NCBI RefSeq assembly: GCF_000717995.1
Contig: NZ_JODM01000065.1
Span: 1-11,970, forward strand
Reading direction: 5' to 3'
From: Streptomyces violaceorubidus
GTDB taxonomy: Bacteria; Actinomycetota; Actinomycetes; Streptomycetales; Streptomycetaceae
DNA: 11,970 bases
Below are positions 5,193-11,970 of this stretch, in pieces; position 1 is the first letter of the stretch, and every line of letters begins with the position of its first letter. The notes under the pieces were generated by a model. It ran no database searches. It had not been told where the DNA came from and saw nothing but the letters and a program-made list of their open reading frames with translations. Position numbers and translations under genes: made by a program.

Positions 5193-7007
5193 ATGGCCGT
5201 CAATCTGGTCAATGTCGAGAACGTCAGCAAGGTGTACGGCACCCGTGCACTCCTCGACGGCGTGTCCCTCGGCGTCTCCGAGGGGGACCGCATCGGTGTC
5301 GTCGGGCGCAACGGCGACGGCAAGACGACCATGATCCGGATGCTGGCCAGACTGGAGGAGCCCGACACCGGCCGGGTCACCCACTCCGGCGGGCTGCGGC
5401 TCGGGGTGCTCACCCAGCACGACTCCCTCGACCCCGCCGCCACCGTCCGGCACGAGGTCATCGGCGACATGGCCGACCACGAGTGGGCGGGCAACGCCAA
5501 GGTCAGGGACGTGCTGACCGGGCTGTTCGGCGGGCTGGACATGCCGGGGTTCCCGCAGGGGCTCGACACCGTGATCGGGCCGCTCTCCGGCGGCGAGCGG
5601 CGCCGGATCGCGCTGGCCAAGCTGCTCATCGAGGAACAGGACCTGATCGTCCTCGACGAACCCACCAACCACCTCGACGTCGAGGGCATCGCCTGGCTCG
5701 CCGGGCACCTGCGCGAACGGCGGTCCGCGCTCGTGTGCGTCACCCACGACCGGTGGTTCCTCGACCAGGTCTGCACCCGCATGTGGGACGTGCAGCGCGG
5801 CGACGTCTACGAGTACGAGGGCGGCTACTCCGACTACGTCTTCGCCCGCGCCGAACGCGAGCGCATCGCCGCCACCGAGGAAACCAAGCGGCAGAACCTG
5901 GTCCGCAAGGAGCTGGCCTGGCTGCGGCGCGGGGCGCCCGCCCGCACCTCCAAGCCCCGCTTCCGGGTCGAGGCCGCCAACGAGCTGATCGCCGACGTGC
6001 CGCCGCCCCGGGACAGCAGCGAGCTGATGAAGTTCGCCTCCTCCCGGCTCGGCAAGACCGTCTTCGACCTGGAGGACGTCACCGTCCAGGCCGGTCCCAA
6101 GGTGCTGCTCAAGCACGTCACCTGGCAGCTCGGCCCCGGCGACCGCATCGGCCTGGTCGGTGTCAACGGCGCCGGAAAGACCTCCCTGCTGCGCGCCATG
6201 GCGGAGGCCGCCCGCAGCGAGGGCGAGCGGCAGCCGGCGGGCGGGCAGGTACGGGTCGGCAGGACCGTCAAGCTGGCGTACCTGTCGCAGGAGGTCGCCG
6301 AGCTGGACCCCGACTGGCGGGTGCTGGAGGCCGTGCAGCGCGTCCGGGAGCGCGTCGACCTCGGCAAGGGGCGCGAGATGACCGCGGGGCAGCTGTGCGA
6401 GACCTTCGGCTTCGGCAAGGAGAAGCAGTGGACGCCGGTCGGGGACCTGTCCGGCGGTGAGCGGCGGCGGCTGCAACTGCTGCGGCTGCTCATGGACGAG
6501 CCCAACGTCCTCTTCCTCGACGAGCCCACCAACGACCTCGACATCGAGACCCTGACCCAGCTGGAGGACGTCCTCGACGGCTGGCCCGGCTCGATGATCG
6601 TCATCTCCCACGACCGGTTCTTCGTCGAGCGCACCACCGACCGGGTCTTCGCCCTGCTCGGTGACGGCGCGCTGCGGATGCTGCCGCGCGGCATCGACGA
6701 GTACCTGGAGCGGCGCCGGCGCATGGAGGAGGCCGCCGGGTCGAGCGCCCCGGCCGTGGCGGCCAGGCCCGCCGCCGCCGTGCCCGAGAAGAGCGCCGCC
6801 GACGTGCGCGCGGCCAAGAAGGAGCTCCAGAAGATCGAGCGGCAGCTGGACAAGGTCTCCGAGAAGGAGACCAAGCTGCACGCGCAAATCGCCGAGAACG
6901 CCACGGACTTCGCGAAGGTCGCCGAACTGGACGCCGAGCTGCGCGAGCTGGCGGGCCAGCGCGACGAACTGGAGCTGCGCTGGCTGGAATTGGCCGAAGA
7001 CGCCTGA
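5193..7007 (+). CDS. ABC-F family ATPase (Uup-like, two ATP-binding cassettes)
   Basis: A 604-residue soluble protein with two ABC cassettes and no membrane segments, as in the ABC-F family that acts at the ribosome rather than in transport. Cassette 1: Walker A GRNGDGKTT (38-46), signature LSGGE (131-135), Walker B with DE 155-156, H-loop THDR (184-187). Cassette 2: GVNGAGKTS (323-331), LSGGE (419-423), DE 443-444, SHDR (472-475). All catalytic positions are intact. The inter-cassette linker is about residues 210-285. After an Ala/Pro spacer, residues 535-604 form a charged heptad-like coiled coil rich in Lys and Glu, typical of the Uup group, which is linked to ribosome assembly or translation stress and branched-DNA handling. 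ATG 5193 follows AGGAG. It is divergent from the Uma2 gene and stands alone. An antibiotic-resistance role cannot be excluded, but the linker is not long and no biosynthetic cluster is present. Confidence 0.92.
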   Translation: MAVNLVNVENVSKVYGTRALLDGVSLGVSEGDRIGVVGRNGDGKTTMIRMLARLEEPDTGRVTHSGGLRLGVLTQHDSLDPAATVRHEVIGDMADHEWAGNAKVRDVLTGLFGGLDMPGFPQGLDTVIGPLSGGERRRIALAKLLIEEQDLIVLDEPTNHLDVEGIAWLAGHLRERRSALVCVTHDRWFLDQVCTRMWDVQRGDVYEYEGGYSDYVFARAERERIAATEETKRQNLVRKELAWLRRGAPARTSKPRFRVEAANELIADVPPPRDSSELMKFASSRLGKTVFDLEDVTVQAGPKVLLKHVTWQLGPGDRIGLVGVNGAGKTSLLRAMAEAARSEGERQPAGGQVRVGRTVKLAYLSQEVAELDPDWRVLEAVQRVRERVDLGKGREMTAGQLCETFGFGKEKQWTPVGDLSGGERRRLQLLRLLMDEPNVLFLDEPTNDLDIETLTQLEDVLDGWPGSMIVISHDRFFVERTTDRVFALLGDGALRMLPRGIDEYLERRRRMEEAAGSSAPAVAARPAAAVPEKSAADVRAAKKELQKIERQLDKVSEKETKLHAQIAENATDFAKVAELDAELRELAGQRDELELRWLELAEDA

Positions 7008-7266
7008 GCGACCGCGTGCGCCGGGCGCGCGGGCGATGTAAAGGGCACGTGAAGGCTCGTAACAAGGGCATCACGGGCCGGTCCTCCCTTGGGAACAGGG
7101 GCGGACGCGGCCCCGTGGGCGGTTGGCCGTGGGTGATAGAAAGGCCGTCCGAGGACTGTCCCAGGGCGGTCCGAGGCAGGTGAACGATCGCCTACGACGA
7201 CTCCGGGGCCAGCGCGTGACCCGGGGCGTGGCTAAAAATCAGTGAGTAATAAGGGGGAACGCGCTG
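7008..7266 (+). promoter_or_regulatory. 259-bp intergenic region with direct repeats upstream of the first beta-propeller gene
   Basis: No gene is seen here. A near-perfect direct repeat, GGCCGTCCGAGG at 7143-7154 and GGCGGTCCGAGG at 7165-7176, has a 22-bp period (two helical turns), which would place two proteins on the same face of the DNA. A small GC hairpin (GGGGC/GCCCC, about 7095-7111) lies upstream. The last 35 bp are unusually A-rich for this genome (GCTAAAAATC at 7231-7240) and lead into the ribosome binding site AGGGGGAA at 7252-7259. I could not pair a convincing -35 with the A-rich block, so the promoter position is open. Confidence 0.35.
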
Positions 7267-9048
7267 ATGAGCCAGCCGCCGAATCAGCCGCCGCAGCCGG
7301 GTGGCTTCGGAGCACCGCAGGACCCGCCGCAGGGAGGCTTCGGGGCACCGACCCCGCCGCCCCCGCAGGGGCCGCCGCCCGGTCCGCCGCCGCAGCAGCC
7401 CGGCTACGGATACCCGCAGCAGCCCGCCCCGCCCGCCCAGCCGGGGCCGTACGCGCAGCCCGGACCGTACAACTCCGGTCCGTACGCCCAGCCGCAGCAG
7501 CCGGGACCCTACGGTCAGCAGCCGGGCTACGGCTACCCGCAGCAGCAGTACCCGGGCGCCCCCGGCGTCCCCGGCACGCCGCCGCCCGGCGGCCCCGGCT
7601 CACGCAACCCCTTCAAGGGCAAACCCGCCCTCGCCGTCGGCGCCGCCGCCCTCGCCCTGCTCGTCATCGGCGGCAGCGTGTGGGCGGTCACCGCGAGCGG
7701 CGGTGACGACGAGAAGGACAAGAAGCCTGTCGTCGCCAAGACCGACGACCCGAAGCCCTCCGGCTCCAAGGGCGGCGCTCCGGTCGACCCCGGGGACGGC
7801 GGGGGCGACGGCGGCGAGGACCCCGAGGACCTCAACGAGGGCCGGCAGGCGGGCGAGGCCAAGGTGCTCTGGTATAAGGAGGCGCCCGACGCCCCCGGTT
7901 CCGGCGCCGACGCCGACGGCATGTGGATCACCGGCAAGGCCGCGGTGAAGGCGGCGTACAAGCAGGTCTTCGCCTACGACGTCGGCAACGGCAAGCCCGC
8001 CTGGGACCCGATCGCCTTCCCGGAGAAGATCTGCTCGGTCACCCCGGAGAAGACGGCCGCCGACAAGATCGTCGTCGCCTACATGAGCGGCTCCAGCGAC
8101 CGCGCCAAGTGCAACAAGCTCCAGGAGATCGACCTCGCCACCGGCCAGAAGGGCTGGACCGAGGAGGTCGCCGACGGGGACCTGTTCGACTCGACGCTCT
8201 CCCTCGAGCTCTCGCTCAGCGGCGACGTCCTGATGGTCGGCCGCTCCCAGTCCGGCACCGCCTACGACGTCCGCAGCGGCAAGAAGCTGTACGACAAGAA
8301 GAAGTACGGCGACGCCTGCTTCCCCGCCGGGTTCGCGGGCAGCGCGACCAAGCTCGTCCAGGTCGCCTCCTGCGGCGCCGGCGGCAACAACGCGCACGAC
8401 GAGCTTCAGGGGCTCGACCCGAAGACCGGCAAGGTCTTGTGGACCTACAAGTACGAGAAGGACTGGCGGATCGCCCGCGCCTACTCCGTCGATCCGCTGG
8501 TCGTCTACGCCACCAACGAGGACAAGAAGGTCTGGAACATCTCCAGCTTCACCTCCGGGGGCAAGGTCCAGGAACAGGTCGGCGTCGACGAGGACTTCGC
8601 CCCCGAGTGCGGCTGGGCCATCCTCGAACGCGATCTCCAGGGCTGCTCGGGCGTGGCGGTCGCCGGCGGCACGCTCTACCTGCCGACCGAGGCGACCAGC
8701 GGCGCCAACGAGATCGTCGCGATCAACCTTGCCACCGGCAAGGAGAAGTGGCGCACCAAGTCCCCCGCGGACGAGTCGATGATGCCGATGAAGGTCGAGG
8801 GCGACCAGCTCATCGCGTACGTCCAGCCGTCCTACGACGCGGGCGGGCAGGTCGTGTCCATCCCGACCGGCGGCGGCAGCCACAAGCCGGCCAAGCTGCT
8901 GCAGAACCCGCAGGGCGTCGCGGACATCGAGAACGGCTTCTACTCCAAGGACATCGACTGGGTCGACGGGCGGTTCTACATCTCCAGCACCCGCCTGACC
9001 GGGAACGACGAGTCGAAGGAGAAGTTGATGCTCGCCTACGGCAAGTGA
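7267..9048 (+). CDS. Membrane-anchored PQQ-like beta-propeller protein (first of a tandem pair)
   Basis: A 593-residue protein in three parts. Residues 1-116 are a Pro/Gln/Gly/Tyr-rich cytoplasmic tail; 119-141 form one transmembrane helix ending in GGSVWAV; 145-195 are an acidic, Gly-rich linker. The rest is a beta-propeller built from PQQ-type repeats recognised by their D-x-x-x-G-x-x-x-W pattern: YDVGNGKPAW (237-246), IDLATGQKGW (288-297), YDVRSGKKLY (333-342), LDPKTGKVLW (383-392) and INLATGKEKW (486-495). The lack of PQQ-enzyme catalytic motifs suggests binding or scaffolding rather than dehydrogenase activity (inference). Six Cys fall in three pairs (256/282, 351/369, 448/460), fitting disulfides outside the cell. 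ATG 7267 follows AGGGGGAA. The next gene, 88 bp on, is a paralogue. Function unknown. Confidence 0.85.
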   Translation: MSQPPNQPPQPGGFGAPQDPPQGGFGAPTPPPPQGPPPGPPPQQPGYGYPQQPAPPAQPGPYAQPGPYNSGPYAQPQQPGPYGQQPGYGYPQQQYPGAPGVPGTPPPGGPGSRNPFKGKPALAVGAAALALLVIGGSVWAVTASGGDDEKDKKPVVAKTDDPKPSGSKGGAPVDPGDGGGDGGEDPEDLNEGRQAGEAKVLWYKEAPDAPGSGADADGMWITGKAAVKAAYKQVFAYDVGNGKPAWDPIAFPEKICSVTPEKTAADKIVVAYMSGSSDRAKCNKLQEIDLATGQKGWTEEVADGDLFDSTLSLELSLSGDVLMVGRSQSGTAYDVRSGKKLYDKKKYGDACFPAGFAGSATKLVQVASCGAGGNNAHDELQGLDPKTGKVLWTYKYEKDWRIARAYSVDPLVVYATNEDKKVWNISSFTSGGKVQEQVGVDEDFAPECGWAILERDLQGCSGVAVAGGTLYLPTEATSGANEIVAINLATGKEKWRTKSPADESMMPMKVEGDQLIAYVQPSYDAGGQVVSIPTGGGSHKPAKLLQNPQGVADIENGFYSKDIDWVDGRFYISSTRLTGNDESKEKLMLAYGK

Positions 9049-9214
9049 CCTCTTCTCCCTCGTTCCCCGTTTCCTCGGCCGCCGCCGCGCGGCTCGTTCC
9101 GTCCCCGTCGTCTCCGCTCTCCGAGGTGCTCACGTCATGACCCAGCCGCCGCCCCCGCCGCCCCACCAGCCCCCGCAGGGGGGCGGCTTCGGGCCGCCGC
9201 AGAACCAGCCGCCG

Positions 9215-9268
9215 CAGCAGGCCCCCACGCCGCAGCAGGCCCCCACGCCGCAGCAGCCGCCCACGCCG
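9215..9268. repeat. 18-bp tandem repeat, three copies
   Basis: The unit CAGCAGGCCCCCACGCCG is perfect at 9215-9232 and 9233-9250, with a third degenerate copy at 9251-9268. It encodes Gln/Ala/Pro/Thr repeats in the cytoplasmic tail of the second beta-propeller protein. Confidence 0.8.
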
Positions 9269-9391
9269 CCGCAGGCGCCCGCGGCTCCGGCCACGCCGCC
9301 GGCGGGGCCGCCGCCGCAGCAGCCGGGGTACGGGTATCCGCAGGCGCCGCCGCCCTCCCAGCCTCAGCCTCAGCCCGGGTACGGCTACCCG

Positions 9392-9427
9392 GGTCAGCCC
9401 GGTCAGCCCGGTCAGCCCGGTCAGCCC
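9392..9427. repeat. 9-bp tandem repeat GGTCAGCCC, four copies
   Basis: Four perfect consecutive copies encode Gly-Gln-Pro. They lie just ahead of the 30-bp repeats in the same tail and make this stretch prone to slippage. Confidence 0.85.
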
Positions 9428-9442
9428 GGGCCGTACGGGCCG

Positions 9443-9532
9443 CCGACGCCGGCCTACGGGCAGCCCGGTCAGCCGACGCCGGCCTACGGGCAGCCCGGTC
9501 AGCCGACGCCGGCCTACGGGCAGCCCGGTCAG
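9443..9532. repeat. 30-bp tandem repeat, three perfect copies
   Basis: Copies at 9443-9472, 9473-9502 and 9503-9532 are identical and encode PTPAYGQPGQ. The reading frame is lost immediately after the third copy, where the next bases begin CC like the unit and then diverge. The array is coding, not CRISPR: there are no spacers. Confidence 0.9.
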
Positions 9533-10979
9533 CCCTCTGGTCATCGGCGGCGGGGTCTGGTACGCCGGTTCCTCCGACGACGGGGGCAAGGACGACACCG
9601 CGAGCTCCGGCGGCGCCACGGGCGGCGACGGCGGTGGTACGGACCAGAAGGGCGGCGACGGCGGGAAGTCCTCCGGCGCCCAGGAGAAGGCGCCCGCCGA
9701 TCCGGCGGCCAAGGTGCTCTTCCAGGTCCCGATGCCCCCCGTGAGCAAGGAGGACAACAGCGCCGACGTCTCCGGTTCGTGGCTCACCGACAAGGTGTAC
9801 GCCAAGAGCGGCATCGCCGAGGTCGTCGGGTACGACCCCGCCAAGGGCAGCAAGAAGTGGACCATCAAGCTGGACGGTCCGGTCTGCGCGACCACCCGGC
9901 ACGTCACCGACGACAACAAGACGGTGATCGTCCACCAGCCCGCCATGCCGACCAAGGCCGAGCCCTCGCACGGCTGCACCCAGGTCGCGGTGCTCGACCT
10001 GGACGCCGGGAAGAAGGTCTGGACGAAGACCGCCGGTGACGAGCCGATCTCCTTCGACAACGTCACGATCAGCGGGGGCACCGTCGCCGCGGGCAGCACC
10101 GACGGAGGCGTCGCCTTCGACCTCGCTGGGGGCGAGATCCTGTGGTCCCCGAAGACCACCGACACCTGCTACGACGCGGGCTACGGCGGCGGCGAGAAGC
10201 TGGTCGCGGTGCGCAAGTGCGGCTCGTACGACGCCCGTCAGCTGAACATCCAGACCATCGACCCGAAGAGCGGGAAGGTGCTCTCCGAGTACAAGATGGC
10301 CAAGGGCATCGACTACGCGGGCGTCGTGTCGACGGACCCGCTGGTCGTGGCCGCCGACGTGGGTGACTCCGCTGGTGACGGCAGCGGCATCTCGGACTTC
10401 TTCTCCATCGACAACAAGACCGGCAAGCTGCTCACCCGCATCTCCGCGCCCGGCGACCAGTTCGCGGCGCGCTGCGACAGCATCACCAGGACCGAGAGCT
10501 GCAACGGGCTCGCGACCGGCAACGGCAAGCTCTACATCGCGACCGAGGAGCACGAGGGCGGCCACGAGTCGTCCAGCCGGGTCAACGAGGTCGTCGCCTT
10601 CGACCTGACCACCGGCAAGCAGACCGGCCAGCGCGCGGACTCCGGCGAGGACTACACGATCACCCCGCTGCGCATGGACGGCGGCAACGTGATCGCCTAC
10701 AAGCGCCCGCCGTACGACAAGGGCGGCCAGGTCGTGAGTATCGACGGCGGGACGTTCAAGCAGACCACGCTGCTGGAGAACCCGGCGACGGAAGCGGTGC
10801 GGGACGTGGAGTCCAGCATGTCGCCGGACTACTCCGAGCTGATCTACTCGCAGGGGCACCTGTTCATGTCGCAGGTGTACGCCAGCGAGCCGACCAGTGC
10901 GGACGAGAAGGAGTACCTGGCGATCGGGTTCGGCACCAGCGGCTGACGCCCTCGCTCCTGGTTTTGCTCGGTGCCCGTA

Positions 10980-11022
10980 CCGGCCCCGTCCCTGTCCGGC
11001 TCATTCCAGGGGGCGGGGCCGG
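10980..11022 (+). terminator. Strong GC-rich hairpin terminator after the beta-propeller pair
   Basis: CCGGCCCCGTCCCTG (10980-10994) pairs with CAGGGGGCGGGGCCGG (11007-11022) around a 12-nt loop, with one G-T pair and one bulged G, about 15 bp in all. There is no U tract, which is normal for Streptomyces terminators. It begins 33 bp after the stop at 10946 and separates this unit from the LuxR-type gene. Confidence 0.75.
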
Positions 11023-11165
11023 GCGCGTGGTGGTGATGCGGCGCTCCGGGGCGGTTCTCACGGGTAGGGGCAGCGCGAGGGCTGGCTAGCGTGTAGCTTC
11101 CGGGAGCATCCCGGGGCATGCCGGGGGCATGGGTGCCGGGGACTGGGTGACTGGGGGGTTGCTCC

Positions 11166-11840
11166 ATGGGAGTACGGCTCATGGTGGTCGACGATCACCG
11201 ATTGCTCGCCGAGGCGCTGGCCTCGGCGCTGAAGCTGCGGGGGCACCGGGTGCTGGCGGCGGCGGCGCCGACGGCGGGGGCGGCGGAGTTGGTGATCAGC
11301 CGGGCGCCGGAGGTGTGCCTGTTGGGGACGGCGACGCCGGCCGAGCCGGGGATCTTCGACCCGGTGGTGCGGATCAAGCGGGAGCGTCCGCAGGTGGCGG
11401 TGCTGGTGCTGGGGCCGGTGCCGAGTCCTCGGGGCATCGCGGCGGCGTTCGCGGCGGGGGCGTCGGGGTACGTACGGCACGACGAGCGCATAGAGGGCGT
11501 CGAGCGGGCGATCATGAAGGCGCGGGCGGGGGAGGCGGCGGTGGCGCCCGCGTTGTTGCAGGGGGCCTTCGGTGAGCTGCTGAATCCGGCGGCGCAGCCC
11601 GACGACGAGGGGCAGCGGCTGCTGCAGATGCTCACGCCTCGGGAGGTGGAGGTGCTGGTGCGGGTCGCGGACGGGGAGGACACGCGGCTGATCGCGGCGG
11701 GGATGGGGATCGCTCCGTCGACGGCGCGTACGCATGTGCAGCGGGTCCTGATGAAACTGGGCGTGGGGTCGCGGCTGGAGGCGGCGGCGCTGGCCGCGCG
11801 TACGGGGTTGCTGGACCGTGCGGGGGCCTCCGGCGGCTGA
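11166..11840 (+). CDS. LuxR/NarL-type regulator with a degenerate (pseudo-)receiver domain
   Basis: A 224-residue protein: receiver-like domain (1-118), linker, and a LuxR-type helix-turn-helix (about 156-216) with the signature LTPREVEVL...STARTHVQRVLMKLGV. The acid pair is kept (D9, D10 in VVDDH), but the phospho-acceptor Asp, expected after the third strand in the LLD-xxMP pattern, is G54 (LLGTATP); the Thr/Ser switch position is G83 (VLVLGPVP) and the invariant Lys of GYxxKD is H105 (GYVRHD). It therefore cannot be phosphorylated in the normal way and probably responds to a ligand or partner, or is constitutive. ATG 11166 follows a GGGGGG run at 11153-11158, spaced 7 nt. No histidine kinase gene adjoins it in the window. 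Promoter candidates TAGCGT (11087) and TAGCTT (11094) lack a good -35. Confidence 0.88.
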   Translation: MGVRLMVVDDHRLLAEALASALKLRGHRVLAAAAPTAGAAELVISRAPEVCLLGTATPAEPGIFDPVVRIKRERPQVAVLVLGPVPSPRGIAAAFAAGASGYVRHDERIEGVERAIMKARAGEAAVAPALLQGAFGELLNPAAQPDDEGQRLLQMLTPREVEVLVRVADGEDTRLIAAGMGIAPSTARTHVQRVLMKLGVGSRLEAAALAARTGLLDRAGASGG

Positions 11841-11940
11841 GCGGCTCCGGTGGGAGTGCGGGTGGCGCCAGGGGTTCGGTGGTGGGTCGGGGCCGCGCCG
11901 GGGGGTGTCCGTCCTCGGAACGGCGCGGAATCGGTGGGAC

Positions 11941-11970
11941 ATGGATGTGCGCTCTGTTGACGCGCCAACC
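11941..11970 (+). CDS. Possible start of a further gene, cut by the window edge
   Basis: ATG at 11941 opens a frame MDVRSVDAPT that runs off the end, preceded by GGTGGGA at 11932-11938 as a close ribosome binding site. Ten codons are not enough to recognise a product. An alternative reading is that 11841-11970 is purely intergenic and TTGAC at 11957-11961 is the -35 of a gene further right. Confidence 0.2.
   Translation, partial: MDVRSVDAPT

Larger units (their letters stand above)
9137..10946 (+). pseudogene. Second PQQ-like beta-propeller protein, broken by a frameshift/deletion at about 9533
   Basis: A paralogue of the preceding gene. ATG 9137 (GAGGTG at 9123-9128 as ribosome binding site) starts a Pro/Gln-rich tail in one frame up to about 9533. 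Past that point this frame becomes meaningless and Arg-rich, closing at 10039, while a different frame picks up LVIGGGVWYAGSS (from 9537), an acidic Gly-rich linker and a full propeller ending at TGA 10946. Compared with the intact neighbour, the basic pre-membrane stretch and the first half of the transmembrane helix are absent, so the lesion is a deletion with frame change, not a single base error. The break falls exactly after three 30-bp repeats. PQQ-type repeats are visible (YDPAKGSKKW, LDLDAGKKVW, FDLAGGEILW, IDPKSGKVLS, FDLTTGKQTG), and the six Cys pair as in the first gene. Either a real loss of function or an assembly collapse. Confidence 0.75.

Noticed and set aside
5037..6887. A minus-strand extension joining the Uma2 gene to an 814-codon frame over the ABC-F gene
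   Set aside because: Only the last 197 codons look like a protein family; ATG 5036 has a good ribosome binding site and the rest is antisense to a well-supported ATPase.
9049..9136. A terminator between the two beta-propeller genes
   Set aside because: Only a 5-bp GCCGC/GCGGC stem is present in a pyrimidine-rich gap, too weak to call; cotranscription is more likely.
9443..9532. 30-bp direct repeats considered as a CRISPR array
   Set aside because: The copies are contiguous with no spacers and encode a Pro/Gln/Gly/Tyr repeat in frame with the gene.
9533..9545. Programmed ribosomal frameshift as an explanation for the frame change
   Set aside because: No slippery heptamer is seen, and coding content (half the membrane helix) is missing as well, so a frameshift alone would not restore a normal protein.
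9135..10859. A 574-codon minus-strand frame opposite the second beta-propeller gene
   Set aside because: It has low-complexity Arg/Ala/Asp content, no domain, and mirrors the repeats of the plus-strand gene.
9714..10946. GTG at 9714 as an independent start of a 410-residue secreted protein
   Set aside because: The codon matches the AKVL segment inside the paralogue's linker/propeller junction, has no ribosome binding site and would leave no signal sequence.

Overview
The window is very GC-rich, uses G/C-ending codons throughout, has several GTG starts, and matches a Streptomyces (or closely related actinomycete) chromosome. Its backbone is the conserved actinobacterial block tatD - rpfB - rsmA(ksgA) - ispE, the gene order also found in mycobacteria. 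All gene calls rest on reading motifs and gene order directly; no database search was run.

Layout. At the left edge (1-93) lies the last 22 codons and probable terminal inverted repeat of an IS5-type insertion sequence that landed just upstream of tatD. Next, all rightward, come tatD (140-1030), rpfB (1136-2620), rsmA/ksgA (2651-3511) and ispE (3541-4437). The sequence suggests leaderless transcription of tatD, and more weakly of rsmA, with a separate promoter in front of rpfB. A leftward Uma2-family PD-(D/E)XK gene (4443-5036) is wedged convergently, 5 bp from ispE, and divergently from a rightward ABC-F ATPase (5193-7007). The Uma2/ABC-F gap carries a dyad that may be an operator.

The right half holds two tandem paralogues encoding membrane-anchored proteins: a Pro/Gln/Gly/Tyr-rich cytoplasmic tail, one transmembrane helix and an extracytoplasmic PQQ-type beta-propeller with three matched cysteine pairs. 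The first (7267-9048) is intact. The second (9137-10946) is broken by a reading-frame change exactly where a set of 30-bp repeats ends, and about half of the transmembrane helix is missing there: either a pseudogene or an assembly collapse. A strong GC hairpin terminator (10980-11022) closes this unit. The last complete gene (11166-11840) is a LuxR/NarL-type regulator whose receiver domain has lost the phospho-acceptor aspartate and the other two switch residues, so it is a pseudo-receiver.

How the genes work together: the left block is housekeeping (nuclease/quality control, cell-wall resuscitation factor, 16S rRNA dimethylation, MEP isoprenoid pathway), and the ABC-F protein fits the same ribosome-related theme. 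The twin beta-propellers and the atypical regulator are the least understood part. No tRNA, rRNA, CRISPR array or prophage was seen. No stretch above 300 bp lacks a gene; the largest gaps are 7008-7266 and 10947-11165.
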